Assembly (NCBI RefSeq): GCF_003148845.1
Contig: NZ_QGHA01000003.1
Location: forward strand, 90,928 to 154,927
DNA length: 64,000 nucleotides
Direction of reading: 5' to 3'
Source: Mucilaginibacter oryzae
GTDB taxonomy: Bacteria > Bacteroidota > Bacteroidia > Sphingobacteriales > Sphingobacteriaceae
Within the stretch, counting starts at the first letter, position 1. Each line of letters begins with the position of its first letter. A program made the translations under genes and the position numbers. Of this stretch, positions 34,176 to 43,048 are shown in pieces. A model generated the notes under the pieces. It ran no database searches, had not been told where the DNA came from, and saw nothing but the letters and a program-made list of their open reading frames with translations.

Positions 34176-35276
34176 TCAACCTATTCTATACATTTTCCCT
34201 GGTAATGAACTGATATATCCCTGCATCTCCATATTAAGCAGGTTCATAGTTAGCTGACTTAAGGGCATATTCGCTTTTAAAGTAAGATCATCGATAGCAA
34301 TGGGAGTTGTGCTTTGCCGGATGAGCTCCAAAATCACGCGTTCTTCTGCCGAGAGATCTAACGGGAGCGAGAACTGCTCAATAGCCGGTTTGTTATCACC
34401 TGTCTTTTCCCAACCCAGGCTAAAAGCCAGATCGGCCATGCAGCTAAGCAGGCTTGCCTTATTATTGCGGATCAAAAAGTTGCAGCCCTCCGAAAACTCA
34501 TCCCCTATCCTGCCCGGAAAAGCGAATACGTCGCGGTTGTATGAATTGGCAATCTCGGCTGTAATTAAGGCGCCGCCCTTTATACTGGCTTCTATTACCA
34601 CGGTAGCATCTGCAATACCGGCCACTATCCGGTTACGCTGCGGAAAGTTCTCTCTGTCGGGATTGGTTCCTGATGGATACTCGGTTAGTAAACCACCGTT
34701 TTCAAGCATTTTATCGGCGATTGCCCGGTTTTGTGATGGATAGAGCCTGTCCAGTCCGTGGCCCAGAACACCTACCGTAGGCACGCCCGATTTAACGCAT
34801 TCCTTATGGGCAGCCACGTCAATACCGTGGGCAAGTCCGCTTATGATCAATACATTGTATTGCTGCAACTCTTCTATCAGTTGCCTGCATAATTGCCTGC
34901 CATAGTCGGTTGCATTGCGGGTGCCTACAATACTGATAATATGCGGCGGGTTCAGCTCCATGTTGCCCCGGGCGTAAAGCAGCACCGGCGCGTCGTTACA
35001 ATTTTTGAGCCGTTTAGGGTAACGGGCATCGGTATAAAATATAACTTCGATATTGTTTTTCCTGATAAACAGCAACTCTGCCTCTGCCTTTTTAAGCGCT
35101 TCATCAAAATCAATCTGTGCTATTGTTTTTTCGCCAATCCCGGGTACCCGCAGCATCTTTTCTTTCGAAGCTTTAAAAACCTCTTCGGCGCCGCCCATAT
35201 AGGCAAGGAGTGATTTTGACGCCACCGGTCCAATATTTTTTATAAAAGTTAATGCTACCTGGTGTAGTAATGACAT
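34176..35276 (-). CDS. dprA: DNA processing protein DprA
   Basis: A 366-residue Smf/DprA protein that loads RecA on incoming single-stranded DNA during transformation. The N-terminal HhH region (GIGEKTIAQIDF) is followed by the Rossmann-type core with SIVGTRNATDYGRQL and SGLAHGIDVAAH. The C-terminal winged-helix domain is present. Length is typical. It is divergent from blaI across a repeat tract. Confidence 0.93.
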   Translation of the reverse strand: MSLLHQVALTFIKNIGPVASKSLLAYMGGAEEVFKASKEKMLRVPGIGEKTIAQIDFDEALKKAEAELLFIRKNNIEVIFYTDARYPKRLKNCNDAPVLLYARGNMELNPPHIISIVGTRNATDYGRQLCRQLIEELQQYNVLIISGLAHGIDVAAHKECVKSGVPTVGVLGHGLDRLYPSQNRAIADKMLENGGLLTEYPSGTNPDRENFPQRNRIVAGIADATVVIEASIKGGALITAEIANSYNRDVFAFPGRIGDEFSEGCNFLIRNNKASLLSCMADLAFSLGWEKTGDNKPAIEQFSLPLDLSAEERVILELIRQSTTPIAIDDLTLKANMPLSQLTMNLLNMEMQGYISSLPGKMYRIG

Positions 35277-35310
35277 GGCTTAGATTTGATTTTAAGTATG
35301 CGGATTATTG

Positions 35311-35432
35311 ATGTGCAGATTATTGATTTGCAGATGTGCAAATTACAAATGTGCAAATGAAGGAACTCCTCTCCTTTTCAATTAATTTTTTTAAATATGC
35401 CATCTGCATCTGTAATTTGCACATCTGCACAT
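35311..35432. repeat. Inverted TGTGCAAATTACAAATG-type repeat
   Basis: The left arm (35311-35359) has ATGTGCAGATTATTGATTTG and GATGTGCAAATTACAAATGTG. The right arm (35399-35432) is GCCATCTGCATCTGTAATTT and GCACATCTGCACATCC, largely the reverse complement. It sits between the divergent dprA and blaI genes. Confidence 0.75.
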
Positions 35433-35488
35433 CCTATCCGGCTTCCGCTAAAGTACAAATAAATCCTAAAAAAATTAGCAATAAATAA

Positions 35489-35552
35489 AACTACAAAAAT
35501 AGTTTGCAAACTATAAAAATAGTTATACTTTTATCTAACTATAAAAATAGTT
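35489..35552. promoter_or_regulatory. Three BlaI-type operator copies
   Basis: The palindromic word AACTAnAAAAATAGTT occurs three times: 35489-35504 (AACTACAAAAATAGTT), 35509-35524 and 35537-35552 (both AACTATAAAAATAGTT). The last ends 4 bp before the blaI ATG. The array is likely where the BlaI-family repressor binds to control itself and the M56 gene. Confidence 0.82.
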
Positions 35553-35556
35553 TAGT

Positions 35557-35934
35557 ATGCTTATAAAAGAATTAACCAAGGCCGAAGAGCAGATCATGCA
35601 GATCCTCTGGCAGCTAAATGAAGCCATTGTGAAAGATATTATTGAAGAAATGCCCGAACCCAAGCCTGCTTATAACACCGTATCAACCGTGGTTAGGGTA
35701 TTGGAAGGCAAGGGTTTTATAGATCATAAGGCCTACGGAAACTCGCACGTGTACTTTCCCACCATCAGCGAAGCGGATTATAAAAAGTTTACGTTTGATA
35801 AGATGATGAAAAACTATTTCAGCAATTCGTACCAAAGCCTGGTATCCTTCATTGTTGATGAAAAAAAGATAAGTGTACAGGAACTGGATGAGTTAACCTC
35901 ATTAATTGATCAACTTAAAAACAAAAAACAATGA
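35557..35934 (+). CDS. blaI: BlaI/MecI/CopY family transcriptional repressor
   Basis: A 125-residue winged-helix repressor. It opens with ELTKAEEQIMQILW and has the recognition helix region PKPAYNTVSTVVRVLEGKGF, followed by a short dimerisation tail. It overlaps the M56 gene by 4 bp, the usual BlaI-BlaR1 pairing. Three palindromic operators sit directly upstream. The stimulus is unknown; no beta-lactamase is nearby. Confidence 0.92.
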   Translation: MLIKELTKAEEQIMQILWQLNEAIVKDIIEEMPEPKPAYNTVSTVVRVLEGKGFIDHKAYGNSHVYFPTISEADYKKFTFDKMMKNYFSNSYQSLVSFIVDEKKISVQELDELTSLIDQLKNKKQ

Positions 35935-37667
35935 ACTGGCTGTATTACCTTTTAGAGGCAAACCTGTACCTGTGCGTATTTTACGCCTGTTATTGCCTGT
36001 TTTTAAATAAGGAAACCCATTACACGCTAAACCGGGCTTACCTGCTGCTAAGTTGTGTGGTATCATTCATTATACCGGTGGTGCAGATTGGCTGGCTGAA
36101 ACCCGGCCATCAGCCGGCACAAACTTTTATAGTAAAGGGGGTGCCCCAGCTGCAAACACAGGCAGAAACAACAACTGCTGCCAACCGGTTAACCACCAAC
36201 GATGTATTGATTTATGCATATATTATTGGTGTTGTGGTGCTTGCCGCGTTGCTTATTATAAAATTTTACCAGCTTTTAAGGTTAACAAAATTGAGCAAAA
36301 CGCGCATCAGCGATAAATACAAACTGGTGAACATTGAAGGAACCAATACCGCGTTTTCATTTTTTAACTATCTTTTTATAGGCACTAAAACCGCGGCAAA
36401 CCATATCGTTATTAAGCACGAGCTGGTACATATCCGCCAAAAGCATTCGGCCGATATTGTTTTTTTGGAACTCATCAAGATCATTAACTGGTTTAACCCA
36501 TTTATTTACCTGCTGCAAATCAGCCTGAAAACCATACACGAGTACATTGCCGATGAGCAAACAGCCGCCGAAGAAAGTGACGCTATCAGTTATTCGTCGT
36601 TCCTGGTAAGCAATGCTTACGGGCTTAGCGGCAGCGCACTATCAAATTCATTTTTCAATTATAATTTACTAAAAAAGAGGATCATTATGTTAAACCAAAA
36701 ACGTTCGGGGAAATTAGCCAGGCTAAAATACCTCGCGGCCGTGCCTATAAGTTGCGGCCTGCTTTGCGCATCAACGCTGGTATTCAGTAAAACTTATGGA
36801 TTTATTGATCTGTTGCCTAAACACCAGGTAAACGGAATGCCGACGGCATCGGCAGCAGATACGAATAAAACCGCAACGGTTACCCGTACATACAATACTT
36901 CAAAAGGTTATAAATTTGAAGAAACCGGCTATCTTAACAATGGTAAAACCGATTACCGGGTAATGATCACCGAAAAAAACGGCGAGCAAAAAGAATATTA
37001 CAAAAGCAAAACCAGCCCGGAAGAACTGGCCATGCTGAAGAATAAATACGGTTATACCTTCCCCGACGCGCAATTTTTTGCCAAACTTCCGCCGCCGCCA
37101 CCGCCGGTTCAGGCTTCGCAAAAATTAAACAGGCAAGTGCCTCCGCCACCGCCCGCGCCGCCTAAAAAAGGTAAAAAAGCTAAGAGTGTAGAAGTGGATC
37201 TGCTTCCGCCTCCACCGCCGCCTGCAAACGGGGAAAATGTGGCGCCGCCACCACCGCCACCCGCTGCCGGCGAGAATGTACCGCCGCCACCGCCGCCTGC
37301 CGATCCGTTTTATGAGTTGTATAGATATATAGGAAGATACACACGCTATCCTGCAAAAGCGCGCGAAAACCACCTTACCGGCCGTGTAATTTTAACGTTT
37401 AATATTAATAACGGTAAAATAAGCGACGTAAAACTTGTAAGAGGCGTTGACGAATCTATTGATAACGAAGTGCTTAGGGTTTTAAATCAATTTGATGGTA
37501 ACCTGGCAGTAAAATCAGGCTTCTACAGCATACCGGTATACATGGGGCTTCAGGATGCCAACGACCATGCACTTCCTCCAACCCAACCCAAAATTTACCA
37601 GGCAACCGCTCCCAATAAGCCTTCTACAACGCTGCGAGAGGTGGTGGTGATAGGTTACGGCGCTTAA
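35931..37667 (+). CDS. BlaR1-like M56 metallopeptidase with TonB C-terminal domain
   Basis: A 578-residue membrane protein. The first 120 residues hold transmembrane helices, and the M56 zinc site is H163-E164-xx-H167 (KHELVHIRQKHS) with a later EYIADE. A periplasmic linker with several proline runs (residues 385-460) leads to a TonB-like domain (LTGRVILTFNINNGKISDV) near 480-560. The last residues, LREVVVIGYGA, copy the EVVVxGYG peptide that opens the plug region of SusC-type receptors. It would sense an outside signal and cleave BlaI. The stop is followed by a terminator hairpin. Confidence 0.85.
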   Translation: MNWLYYLLEANLYLCVFYACYCLFLNKETHYTLNRAYLLLSCVVSFIIPVVQIGWLKPGHQPAQTFIVKGVPQLQTQAETTTAANRLTTNDVLIYAYIIGVVVLAALLIIKFYQLLRLTKLSKTRISDKYKLVNIEGTNTAFSFFNYLFIGTKTAANHIVIKHELVHIRQKHSADIVFLELIKIINWFNPFIYLLQISLKTIHEYIADEQTAAEESDAISYSSFLVSNAYGLSGSALSNSFFNYNLLKKRIIMLNQKRSGKLARLKYLAAVPISCGLLCASTLVFSKTYGFIDLLPKHQVNGMPTASAADTNKTATVTRTYNTSKGYKFEETGYLNNGKTDYRVMITEKNGEQKEYYKSKTSPEELAMLKNKYGYTFPDAQFFAKLPPPPPPVQASQKLNRQVPPPPPAPPKKGKKAKSVEVDLLPPPPPPANGENVAPPPPPPAAGENVPPPPPPADPFYELYRYIGRYTRYPAKARENHLTGRVILTFNINNGKISDVKLVRGVDESIDNEVLRVLNQFDGNLAVKSGFYSIPVYMGLQDANDHALPPTQPKIYQATAPNKPSTTLREVVVIGYGA

Positions 37668-37710
37668 TTTCGCCTGCAATTTATCAATTAAGGGCATTCA
37701 AAGCCCTATT

Positions 37711-37750
37711 AATTGCCGACCGGCCTAACACCCGTCCCGGCAATTTTTGG
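37711..37750 (+). terminator. Terminator after the M56 gene
   Basis: AATTGCCG (37711-37718) pairs with CGGCAATT (37738-37745), followed by TTT. A smaller hairpin, AGGGC...GCCCT, lies at 37691-37706. Confidence 0.58.
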
Positions 37751-37883
37751 CGTAAATAACTTTCCTCTTTTTTAGTGATTTAACGCGAAAGAAAAAACAA
37801 ATACCCTTTTGCTTTTGTAGTATTAATACAGTTTATACAACCCTGAACCTGCCAGCTGATTATTCATTTTTAAACTTTATAAT

Positions 37884-38126
37884 ATGAAAAAGTTCGGTAT
37901 CATTTTGGCAATTGTAGGCATTGTAGTGCTTATTGCCGGTAACTTTTTTTACGGCTCTACCGTTAACGCTGTAGATAGCTCGGGCAGTTCGATCATCACC
38001 ACAGGAACCGGCGGCGGATGGACATTTAAGTTACCTGTTTTTGCAGGCGGCGCAGTTTTTTTTCTCGGTTTTGTTTTCTGGGCGGCCTCGCGGACTGATA
38101 ACCAACACCACGATCACCTGATATAA
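37884..38126 (+). CDS. Small two-TM hypothetical protein
   Basis: An 80-residue protein with two transmembrane segments (IILAIVGIVVLIAGNFFYG and LPVFAGGAVFFLGFVFWAAS) joined by a Ser/Thr/Gly loop. The tail is His-rich (NQHHDHL). No family recognised. Its stop TAA abuts the G/C-rich repeat element, and rsmG converges on it. Confidence 0.65.
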   Translation: MKKFGIILAIVGIVVLIAGNFFYGSTVNAVDSSGSSIITTGTGGGWTFKLPVFAGGAVFFLGFVFWAASRTDNQHHDHLI

Positions 38127-38198
38127 ACCCCACCCAACCCTCCCCGGAAGGGAGGGCTTAAAACGTTCTTAAAAGTCTCCCCTTCCGGGGGAGATTTA
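38125..38198. repeat. G/C-rich two-part repeat element between converging stops
   Basis: The left half reads AACCCCACCCAACCCTCCCC and GGAAGGGAGGGCTT. The right half reads AAAGTCTCCCCTTCCGGGGG followed by AGATTTA. The element starts at the stop of the 80-residue gene and ends with the rsmG stop (TAAATCTCCCCC on the minus strand). The other full copy is at 13912-14033. Confidence 0.82.
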
Positions 38199-38828
38199 CA
38201 GCGGGTTCTTCACGTATATCACCTGTTTAGTATCAAAAAACTCTTCGTTGAAGTAATCTTTTAAATGATATTGAACAACGTTGAGTCCCGATTCTTTGAT
38301 CTCCTGCGCAAGGTCGCCACCCTTTAAATAAAGGATACCATTGGGTAATTTGTTGTTGGATTGCCTGTTAAATTTACCTTTAACCCATGGATAAAAATCC
38401 TTAAGTTGGGTAACCGCGCGCGATACAACAAAGTCGAATTTTTCAGTTAATTGTTCGGCGCGAAGGTGCGAAGCACGTACATTTTCTAAGCCTAAAGCAG
38501 CCGCAACTTCGGTAACAACCTTAATTTTTTTCCCTATCGAATCAACCAGGTGAAACCTGGTTTCAGGAAATAAAATAGCTAAGGGGATGCCCGGAAAGCC
38601 GCCGCCGGTACCTACGTCAAGCACATTTTCGCCTGGCAAAAACGCCACAACTTTGGCAATTCCGAGCGAGTGGAGTACGTGCCTTTCAAATAAAAGATCA
38701 ATATCCTTACGCGAAATTACATTGATCTGGCTGTTCCAATGTTCATATAACGCGGGTAATTTTTCAAATTGCTCACGCTGTTTTGTAGTAAGATCCGGAA
38801 AATATTGTAAAACTATTTCAGATGTCAT
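38196..38828 (-). CDS. rsmG: 16S rRNA (guanine-527-N7) methyltransferase RsmG
   Basis: A 210-residue SAM-dependent methyltransferase acting on G527 of 16S rRNA. The SAM-binding block is VLDVGTGGGFPGIPLAILF near residue 69, and RAEQLTEKFDFVVSRAVTQL gives the family's later motif. Its start overlaps the sigma factor gene by 11 bp, placing it at the end of a three-gene operon. The C-terminus ends at a repeat-derived stop. Confidence 0.94.
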   Translation of the reverse strand: MTSEIVLQYFPDLTTKQREQFEKLPALYEHWNSQINVISRKDIDLLFERHVLHSLGIAKVVAFLPGENVLDVGTGGGFPGIPLAILFPETRFHLVDSIGKKIKVVTEVAAALGLENVRASHLRAEQLTEKFDFVVSRAVTQLKDFYPWVKGKFNRQSNNKLPNGILYLKGGDLAQEIKESGLNVVQYHLKDYFNEEFFDTKQVIYVKNPL

Positions 38829-39423
38829 CCCTGTTAAAACGATTAATAATATTACCCAGCAGGTACCTCGCCCTGAATAATTGCGCCTTCACCGTACCCA
38901 GCGGCAAATCAAGTTGCTGCGCTATTTCCTCGTACGAAAGTTCGTCGAAATATCTTAACGTAATGAGATTTTTATAACGGGTAGGCAGGCTTTCTATCAA
39001 CGTTTTTAATTCCTGGGTTTGTTGTTTTTTGATAGATGTTTCTTCGGGATTGAGCGTATCCGCCTTTATTTGCAGCGGTTTTTCATCGCCTTCATCATCC
39101 GTCATACCATGGATAGACATGGTATTGAGTTTCTTTTTGCGGATAAAATCGATACAATTATTAGTGGCCACCCTGAAAAGCCAGGTACTGAAAGCAAAAT
39201 CCGGCTGGTATTTATCAAGCTTTTCAAAAGCCTTGGCAAAGGTTTCTACGGTTAAATCCATAGCATCCTCCTTGTTGTTTACCATTTTAAGCACCATAAA
39301 ATAAATCGAATCTTTATAGCGGTGCATCAAATCGGCGTAAGCTTTCTGATTACCCTGGCGGGCCTTTACCACCAGGTGAAAATCATTCTTAGCATTTTCG
39401 GTAAAGTTGGCGTTTATTTCCAT
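38818..39423 (-). CDS. ECF-type RNA polymerase sigma factor
   Basis: A 201-residue sigma-70 family member with regions 2 and 4. Region 2 has NNKEDAMDLTVETFAKAFEK and FSTWLFRVATNNCIDFIRKK. Region 4 has LPTRYKNLITLRYFDELSYE and a helix-turn-helix (EIAQQLDLPLGTVKAQLFRA). There is no anti-sigma factor next to it; instead it overlaps rsmG by 11 bp and the glycosyltransferase by 10 bp. Its regulon is unknown. Confidence 0.93.
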   Translation of the reverse strand: MEINANFTENAKNDFHLVVKARQGNQKAYADLMHRYKDSIYFMVLKMVNNKEDAMDLTVETFAKAFEKLDKYQPDFAFSTWLFRVATNNCIDFIRKKKLNTMSIHGMTDDEGDEKPLQIKADTLNPEETSIKKQQTQELKTLIESLPTRYKNLITLRYFDELSYEEIAQQLDLPLGTVKAQLFRARYLLGNIINRFNRDDI

Positions 39424-40556
39424 TGTTTCGTTTTAAAAAATGTACCGATCACTCCAAAAACAGTTAAGTACATGTAATATATCAAATCAAAAATCGGGAA
39501 ATACCACAACAGGTTTTTTGCTTCGAGCTTCTTGAATATACGATTATAAATGGCCAGTTGTAGTATCATTCTCAAACCAAACAAACCCAATGCCAGTACC
39601 GGTTCGTATTTTAAACTAAAAGATAATATTAACAGAATATAAAATATAAAACCGCTTAAGGCGTCAAAACTAATCATGCGCCTGTGCTTATTTTTATAAA
39701 GTTTACCCACGCCCATGTGCCGTTTTTTTTGCCTGAACCACGATTTAAACCCGGTTTTAGCTTCTGTATAAACAAAGGTTTCCGGATTTAGTTCAATCGC
39801 CGTATTGCTGCTTGTGGCATGCTGGTTAACAAACAAATCATCATCGCCCGATAGCACATGCATGTGCGATGCAAAGCCCTTGGCGCTAAAAAACAAGGTT
39901 TTTGTATACGCGAGATTACGACCTACGCCCATGTATGGGTCGCCGGTGAGTGCTCCTGATAAATAATTTATAGCGGTTTTAACAGTTTCAAAACGGGTAA
40001 AAGCGTTTAACAAGCCGGGGCGTTTGGTATAAGGCGAATACCCCAGAACGATCTCAACGCCGCCCGAAAAATTAGCTGCCATCCGGCTGATCCAATTTTC
40101 GGACGCAGGCCTGCAATCGGCATCGGTAAATAAAAGATATTCGTTTTTTGAGGCTTTTATTCCCAGGGTAAGCGCAAATTTTTTCCCGGTTTTAAACCTG
40201 TCGTGCTCGGTTATGGTAACCACTTTAAGGTGCCTGTACCTTTTTTCCAGTTCTTCCAGCACCTCGTCCGACCGATCGTACGAGCAATCATTAATCACCA
40301 CAACTTCAAAATCGGGATATTTTTGTTCAAGAATAGCGGGCAGGTTTTCCTGCAGATTTTGCGCCTCATTACGGGCGCTGATGATGACAGATACCGGGAT
40401 CAACACCTGCGGAGGCGGCCCCATGGCCGGTTTATAGCCTGCAAGGCGGGTGTGCCTGCTTATCAAATAATACAGCTGAACTATAAAACAAAGCTGAAAA
40501 AGAATAAAAAGCGCGTTTTGTACGTACGTTTCCAAAGAAAAAATATAATCAGGCAA
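39414..40556 (-). CDS. Membrane-anchored family 2 glycosyltransferase
   Basis: A 380-residue GT-A glycosyltransferase. It has an N-terminal transmembrane helix, then the family 2 core: PVSVIISARNEAQNL, NDCSYDRSDE and the metal-binding LLFTDADCRPA. At the C-terminus there are two or three more transmembrane segments. It may build surface glycans; donor and acceptor cannot be named. It heads the operon with the sigma factor and rsmG. Confidence 0.88.
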   Translation of the reverse strand: MPDYIFSLETYVQNALFILFQLCFIVQLYYLISRHTRLAGYKPAMGPPPQVLIPVSVIISARNEAQNLQENLPAILEQKYPDFEVVVINDCSYDRSDEVLEELEKRYRHLKVVTITEHDRFKTGKKFALTLGIKASKNEYLLFTDADCRPASENWISRMAANFSGGVEIVLGYSPYTKRPGLLNAFTRFETVKTAINYLSGALTGDPYMGVGRNLAYTKTLFFSAKGFASHMHVLSGDDDLFVNQHATSSNTAIELNPETFVYTEAKTGFKSWFRQKKRHMGVGKLYKNKHRRMISFDALSGFIFYILLILSFSLKYEPVLALGLFGLRMILQLAIYNRIFKKLEAKNLLWYFPIFDLIYYMYLTVFGVIGTFFKTKQWK

Positions 40557-40724
40557 ATTTGTTAAAAATCAATGAAATTAAGGCGGGGGTTCAGCGTTAA
40601 TTTAAAGTTTAATCATGTATTAACACAATAGTTCTCAACAGTGCTCAACTTTATCAACATGGGTTTAATATTCAGCGCGTTCGCCAATTGCCTTCAGGCA
40701 CTCTTATATAACCACACAACAGGG

Positions 40725-40749
40725 TTGAGGCTTTTTTTTGCTAATTTTG
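40725..40749 (+). promoter_or_regulatory. Candidate promoter for tgt
   Basis: TAATTTTG (40742-40749) matches TAnnTTTG, with a TTG at 40725-40727, 14 bp upstream. The spacing is short of ideal. The ATG is 10 bp after the element. Confidence 0.4.
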
Positions 40750-40759
40750 CCACCTCAAA

Positions 40760-41890
40760 ATGAAATTTACTTTAACAACGCAAGATCCGCTTTCGAAGGC
40801 AAGGGCCGGCGAGATCACTACCGATCACGGTAGTATACAAACCCCTATTTTTATGCCTGTAGGTACAGCCGGCACCGTAAAGGCAGTACATCAGCATGAG
40901 CTTAAAAATGACATTGAGGCACAGATTATATTAGGTAACACCTACCATTTATACCTGCGCCCCGGCCTGAATACGCTTGAAAGCGCGGGCGGCCTGCATA
41001 AATTTAACGGGTGGGATGGCCCGATCCTGACCGACAGCGGCGGCTACCAGGTTTACTCGTTAACCGAAGTGCGTAAAATAAAGGAAGAAGGCGTTACGTT
41101 CCGCTCGCACATCGACGGATCAAAACATCTTTTTACGCCCGAAAATGTAATGGACATCCAGCGGGTAATCGGCGCGGATATCATTATGGCTTTTGATGAA
41201 TGTACCCCCTACCCCTGCGACTATAATTACGCCAAACGATCAATAGAAATGACGCACCGCTGGCTTAAACGCTGCTGCGACAGATTTGACAGCACTGCGC
41301 CAAAATATGGCTACAGCCAAACACTTTTCCCAATAGTACAAGGTTCGGTTTATAAAGATCTTCGTGTGCGTTCGGCCGAGGTAATTGCATCCTTTGAGCG
41401 GGAGGGCAATGCCATTGGCGGCCTTTCGGTAGGCGAACCTGCCGAAGAAATGTACGCCATGACCGAGATAGTTTGCAACATATTGCCGGAGCAAAAACCC
41501 CGCTATTTAATGGGCGTTGGCACCCCAGTAAATATACTGGAAAACATAGCCCTTGGCATTGATATGTTTGATTGCGTAATGCCAACCCGCAATGCCCGCA
41601 ACGGCATGCTGTTTACCAAAAACGGCATCATTAACATCAAAAACGAGAAGTGGAAAAACGACTTCTCAGCTATTGAAGACGACAGTGACCTGTTTGCCGA
41701 TAAAGCTTATACCAAAGCTTATTTACGCCATTTAATCCACTCGGGCGAGATGCTGGGCGCGCAGATAGCAACCCTTCATAACCTTCATTTTTATTTATGG
41801 CTGGTGAAAGAAGCACGAAAAAAAATCATCGCAGGCGAGTTCTATGACTGGAAAAACACTATGGTAAAACGTTTTGGTCAGCGTTTATAA
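40760..41890 (+). CDS. tgt: Queuine/preQ1 tRNA-guanine transglycosylase, zinc cysteines absent
   Basis: A 376-residue Tgt enzyme that swaps guanine-34 of GUN-anticodon tRNAs for preQ1. Catalytic features are ILTDSGGYQVYSL near residue 91, IIMAFDECTPYP and MFDCVMPTRNARNG (nucleophile Asp region). The zinc site of most bacterial members (CxCxxC...H) is not there: the segment reads DDSDLFADKAYTKAYLRHL, with no Cys in the C-terminal 110 residues. The rest of the fold appears intact. It lies upstream of an Lpt permease in the same direction. Confidence 0.93.
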   Translation: MKFTLTTQDPLSKARAGEITTDHGSIQTPIFMPVGTAGTVKAVHQHELKNDIEAQIILGNTYHLYLRPGLNTLESAGGLHKFNGWDGPILTDSGGYQVYSLTEVRKIKEEGVTFRSHIDGSKHLFTPENVMDIQRVIGADIIMAFDECTPYPCDYNYAKRSIEMTHRWLKRCCDRFDSTAPKYGYSQTLFPIVQGSVYKDLRVRSAEVIASFEREGNAIGGLSVGEPAEEMYAMTEIVCNILPEQKPRYLMGVGTPVNILENIALGIDMFDCVMPTRNARNGMLFTKNGIINIKNEKWKNDFSAIEDDSDLFADKAYTKAYLRHLIHSGEMLGAQIATLHNLHFYLWLVKEARKKIIAGEFYDWKNTMVKRFGQRL

Positions 41891-41944
41891 ACAGACGAAA
41901 ATTCACCGAAATAAAAGCAAAAAAACAAACAAAATAATCGGAAA

Positions 41945-43048
41945 ATGAAGGCTGTTTTTCACAGATATTTAAAAATTATCGATAGGTTTATCATCGGCAA
42001 ATACCTGGGTACTTTTATATTTACCATGGGTATTTTTATGGTGATATCCGTAGTGTTCGATGTATCAGAAAAGCTTGATAATTTCCTGAACAAGCACGCC
42101 AGCTTGCATGATATTATCTTCAGATATTACGCCGGATTCGTGCCGTTTTACCTGAACATGCTGTCGCCGCTGATTAATTTTTTAGCGGTAATTTTCTTTA
42201 CGGCAAAGATGGCAAACCAAACAGAAATCGTTCCGATTTTAAGTGGCCGAGCGAGCTTCAACCGTTTTTTGAGGCCTTATGTAATCGCATCCACGCTAAT
42301 TTTTATCGTATCATTTTTTGCTAATGTTTATCTTATTCCATATACCAATCGCTTAAAAATAGATTTTGAAAATGCGAACGGAATGATTGATAACGACCCG
42401 ACCAAAAGCGAAGTACACATGCAAATTGACAAGCATACGTTTGTTTATTTAAGCAATTATGATCCTACCACGCACCTCGGTTACAATTTTATCATGGAAA
42501 AATTTAACGGTGATACGCTTCGCGAAAAGCTAATCGCTAACCAGGTACAGTATGATTCGGTGAAAAACAGATGGAGTTTAAAGGATTATTCTGTTAAATA
42601 CGTTAACGGAATGAAAGAACAATTCCTGCCAAATCAATCGCAAAAAGACACTGTTTTGGACATGCATCCGAGCGATTTTATTGTGTATGATAATGTGTAT
42701 ACGGCCATGTCATTAAGCGATTTAAATAAGAATATCGAGAAGGAAAAACTGCGGAGGCCGGAGTATTTAAAGTCGATCTACTTTGAAAAATACCACCGCT
42801 TTGTATATCCTTTATCAGCTTATGTACTCACTTTAATCGGTGTCTCTATCTCATCGAGAAAGGTTCGCGGAGGGGTTGGCTTGCCGCTTGGCATCGGCAT
42901 TCTTTTGTGCTTCGCTTATATTATATTAGAGCGGTTTGCCCTTGTATTTTCGGTAAAAGGAGGCATGCCGCCGCTGGTGGCCGTGTTCATTCCTAATGTC
43001 ATTTTCGGTATGTTGGGCTATTATCTGTTATTAAAAGCACCCAAATAA
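41945..43048 (+). CDS. LptF/LptG family permease
   Basis: A 367-residue YjgP/YjgQ-family inner-membrane protein, part of the LptBFG complex that extracts LPS for export. It has transmembrane helices at both ends and a periplasmic beta-jellyroll segment in the middle (residues about 140-260). Which of LptF or LptG it is cannot be decided from sequence. It overlaps the DMT transporter by 1 bp (ATAATG), and tgt precedes it by 54 bp. Confidence 0.85.
   Translation: MKAVFHRYLKIIDRFIIGKYLGTFIFTMGIFMVISVVFDVSEKLDNFLNKHASLHDIIFRYYAGFVPFYLNMLSPLINFLAVIFFTAKMANQTEIVPILSGRASFNRFLRPYVIASTLIFIVSFFANVYLIPYTNRLKIDFENANGMIDNDPTKSEVHMQIDKHTFVYLSNYDPTTHLGYNFIMEKFNGDTLREKLIANQVQYDSVKNRWSLKDYSVKYVNGMKEQFLPNQSQKDTVLDMHPSDFIVYDNVYTAMSLSDLNKNIEKEKLRRPEYLKSIYFEKYHRFVYPLSAYVLTLIGVSISSRKVRGGVGLPLGIGILLCFAYIILERFALVFSVKGGMPPLVAVFIPNVIFGMLGYYLLLKAPK

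Noticed and set aside
36900..37373. Several arginine/tryptophan-rich open frames on the minus strand
   Set aside because: They arise from the complement of the proline-rich CCG/CCA codons of the M56 gene.
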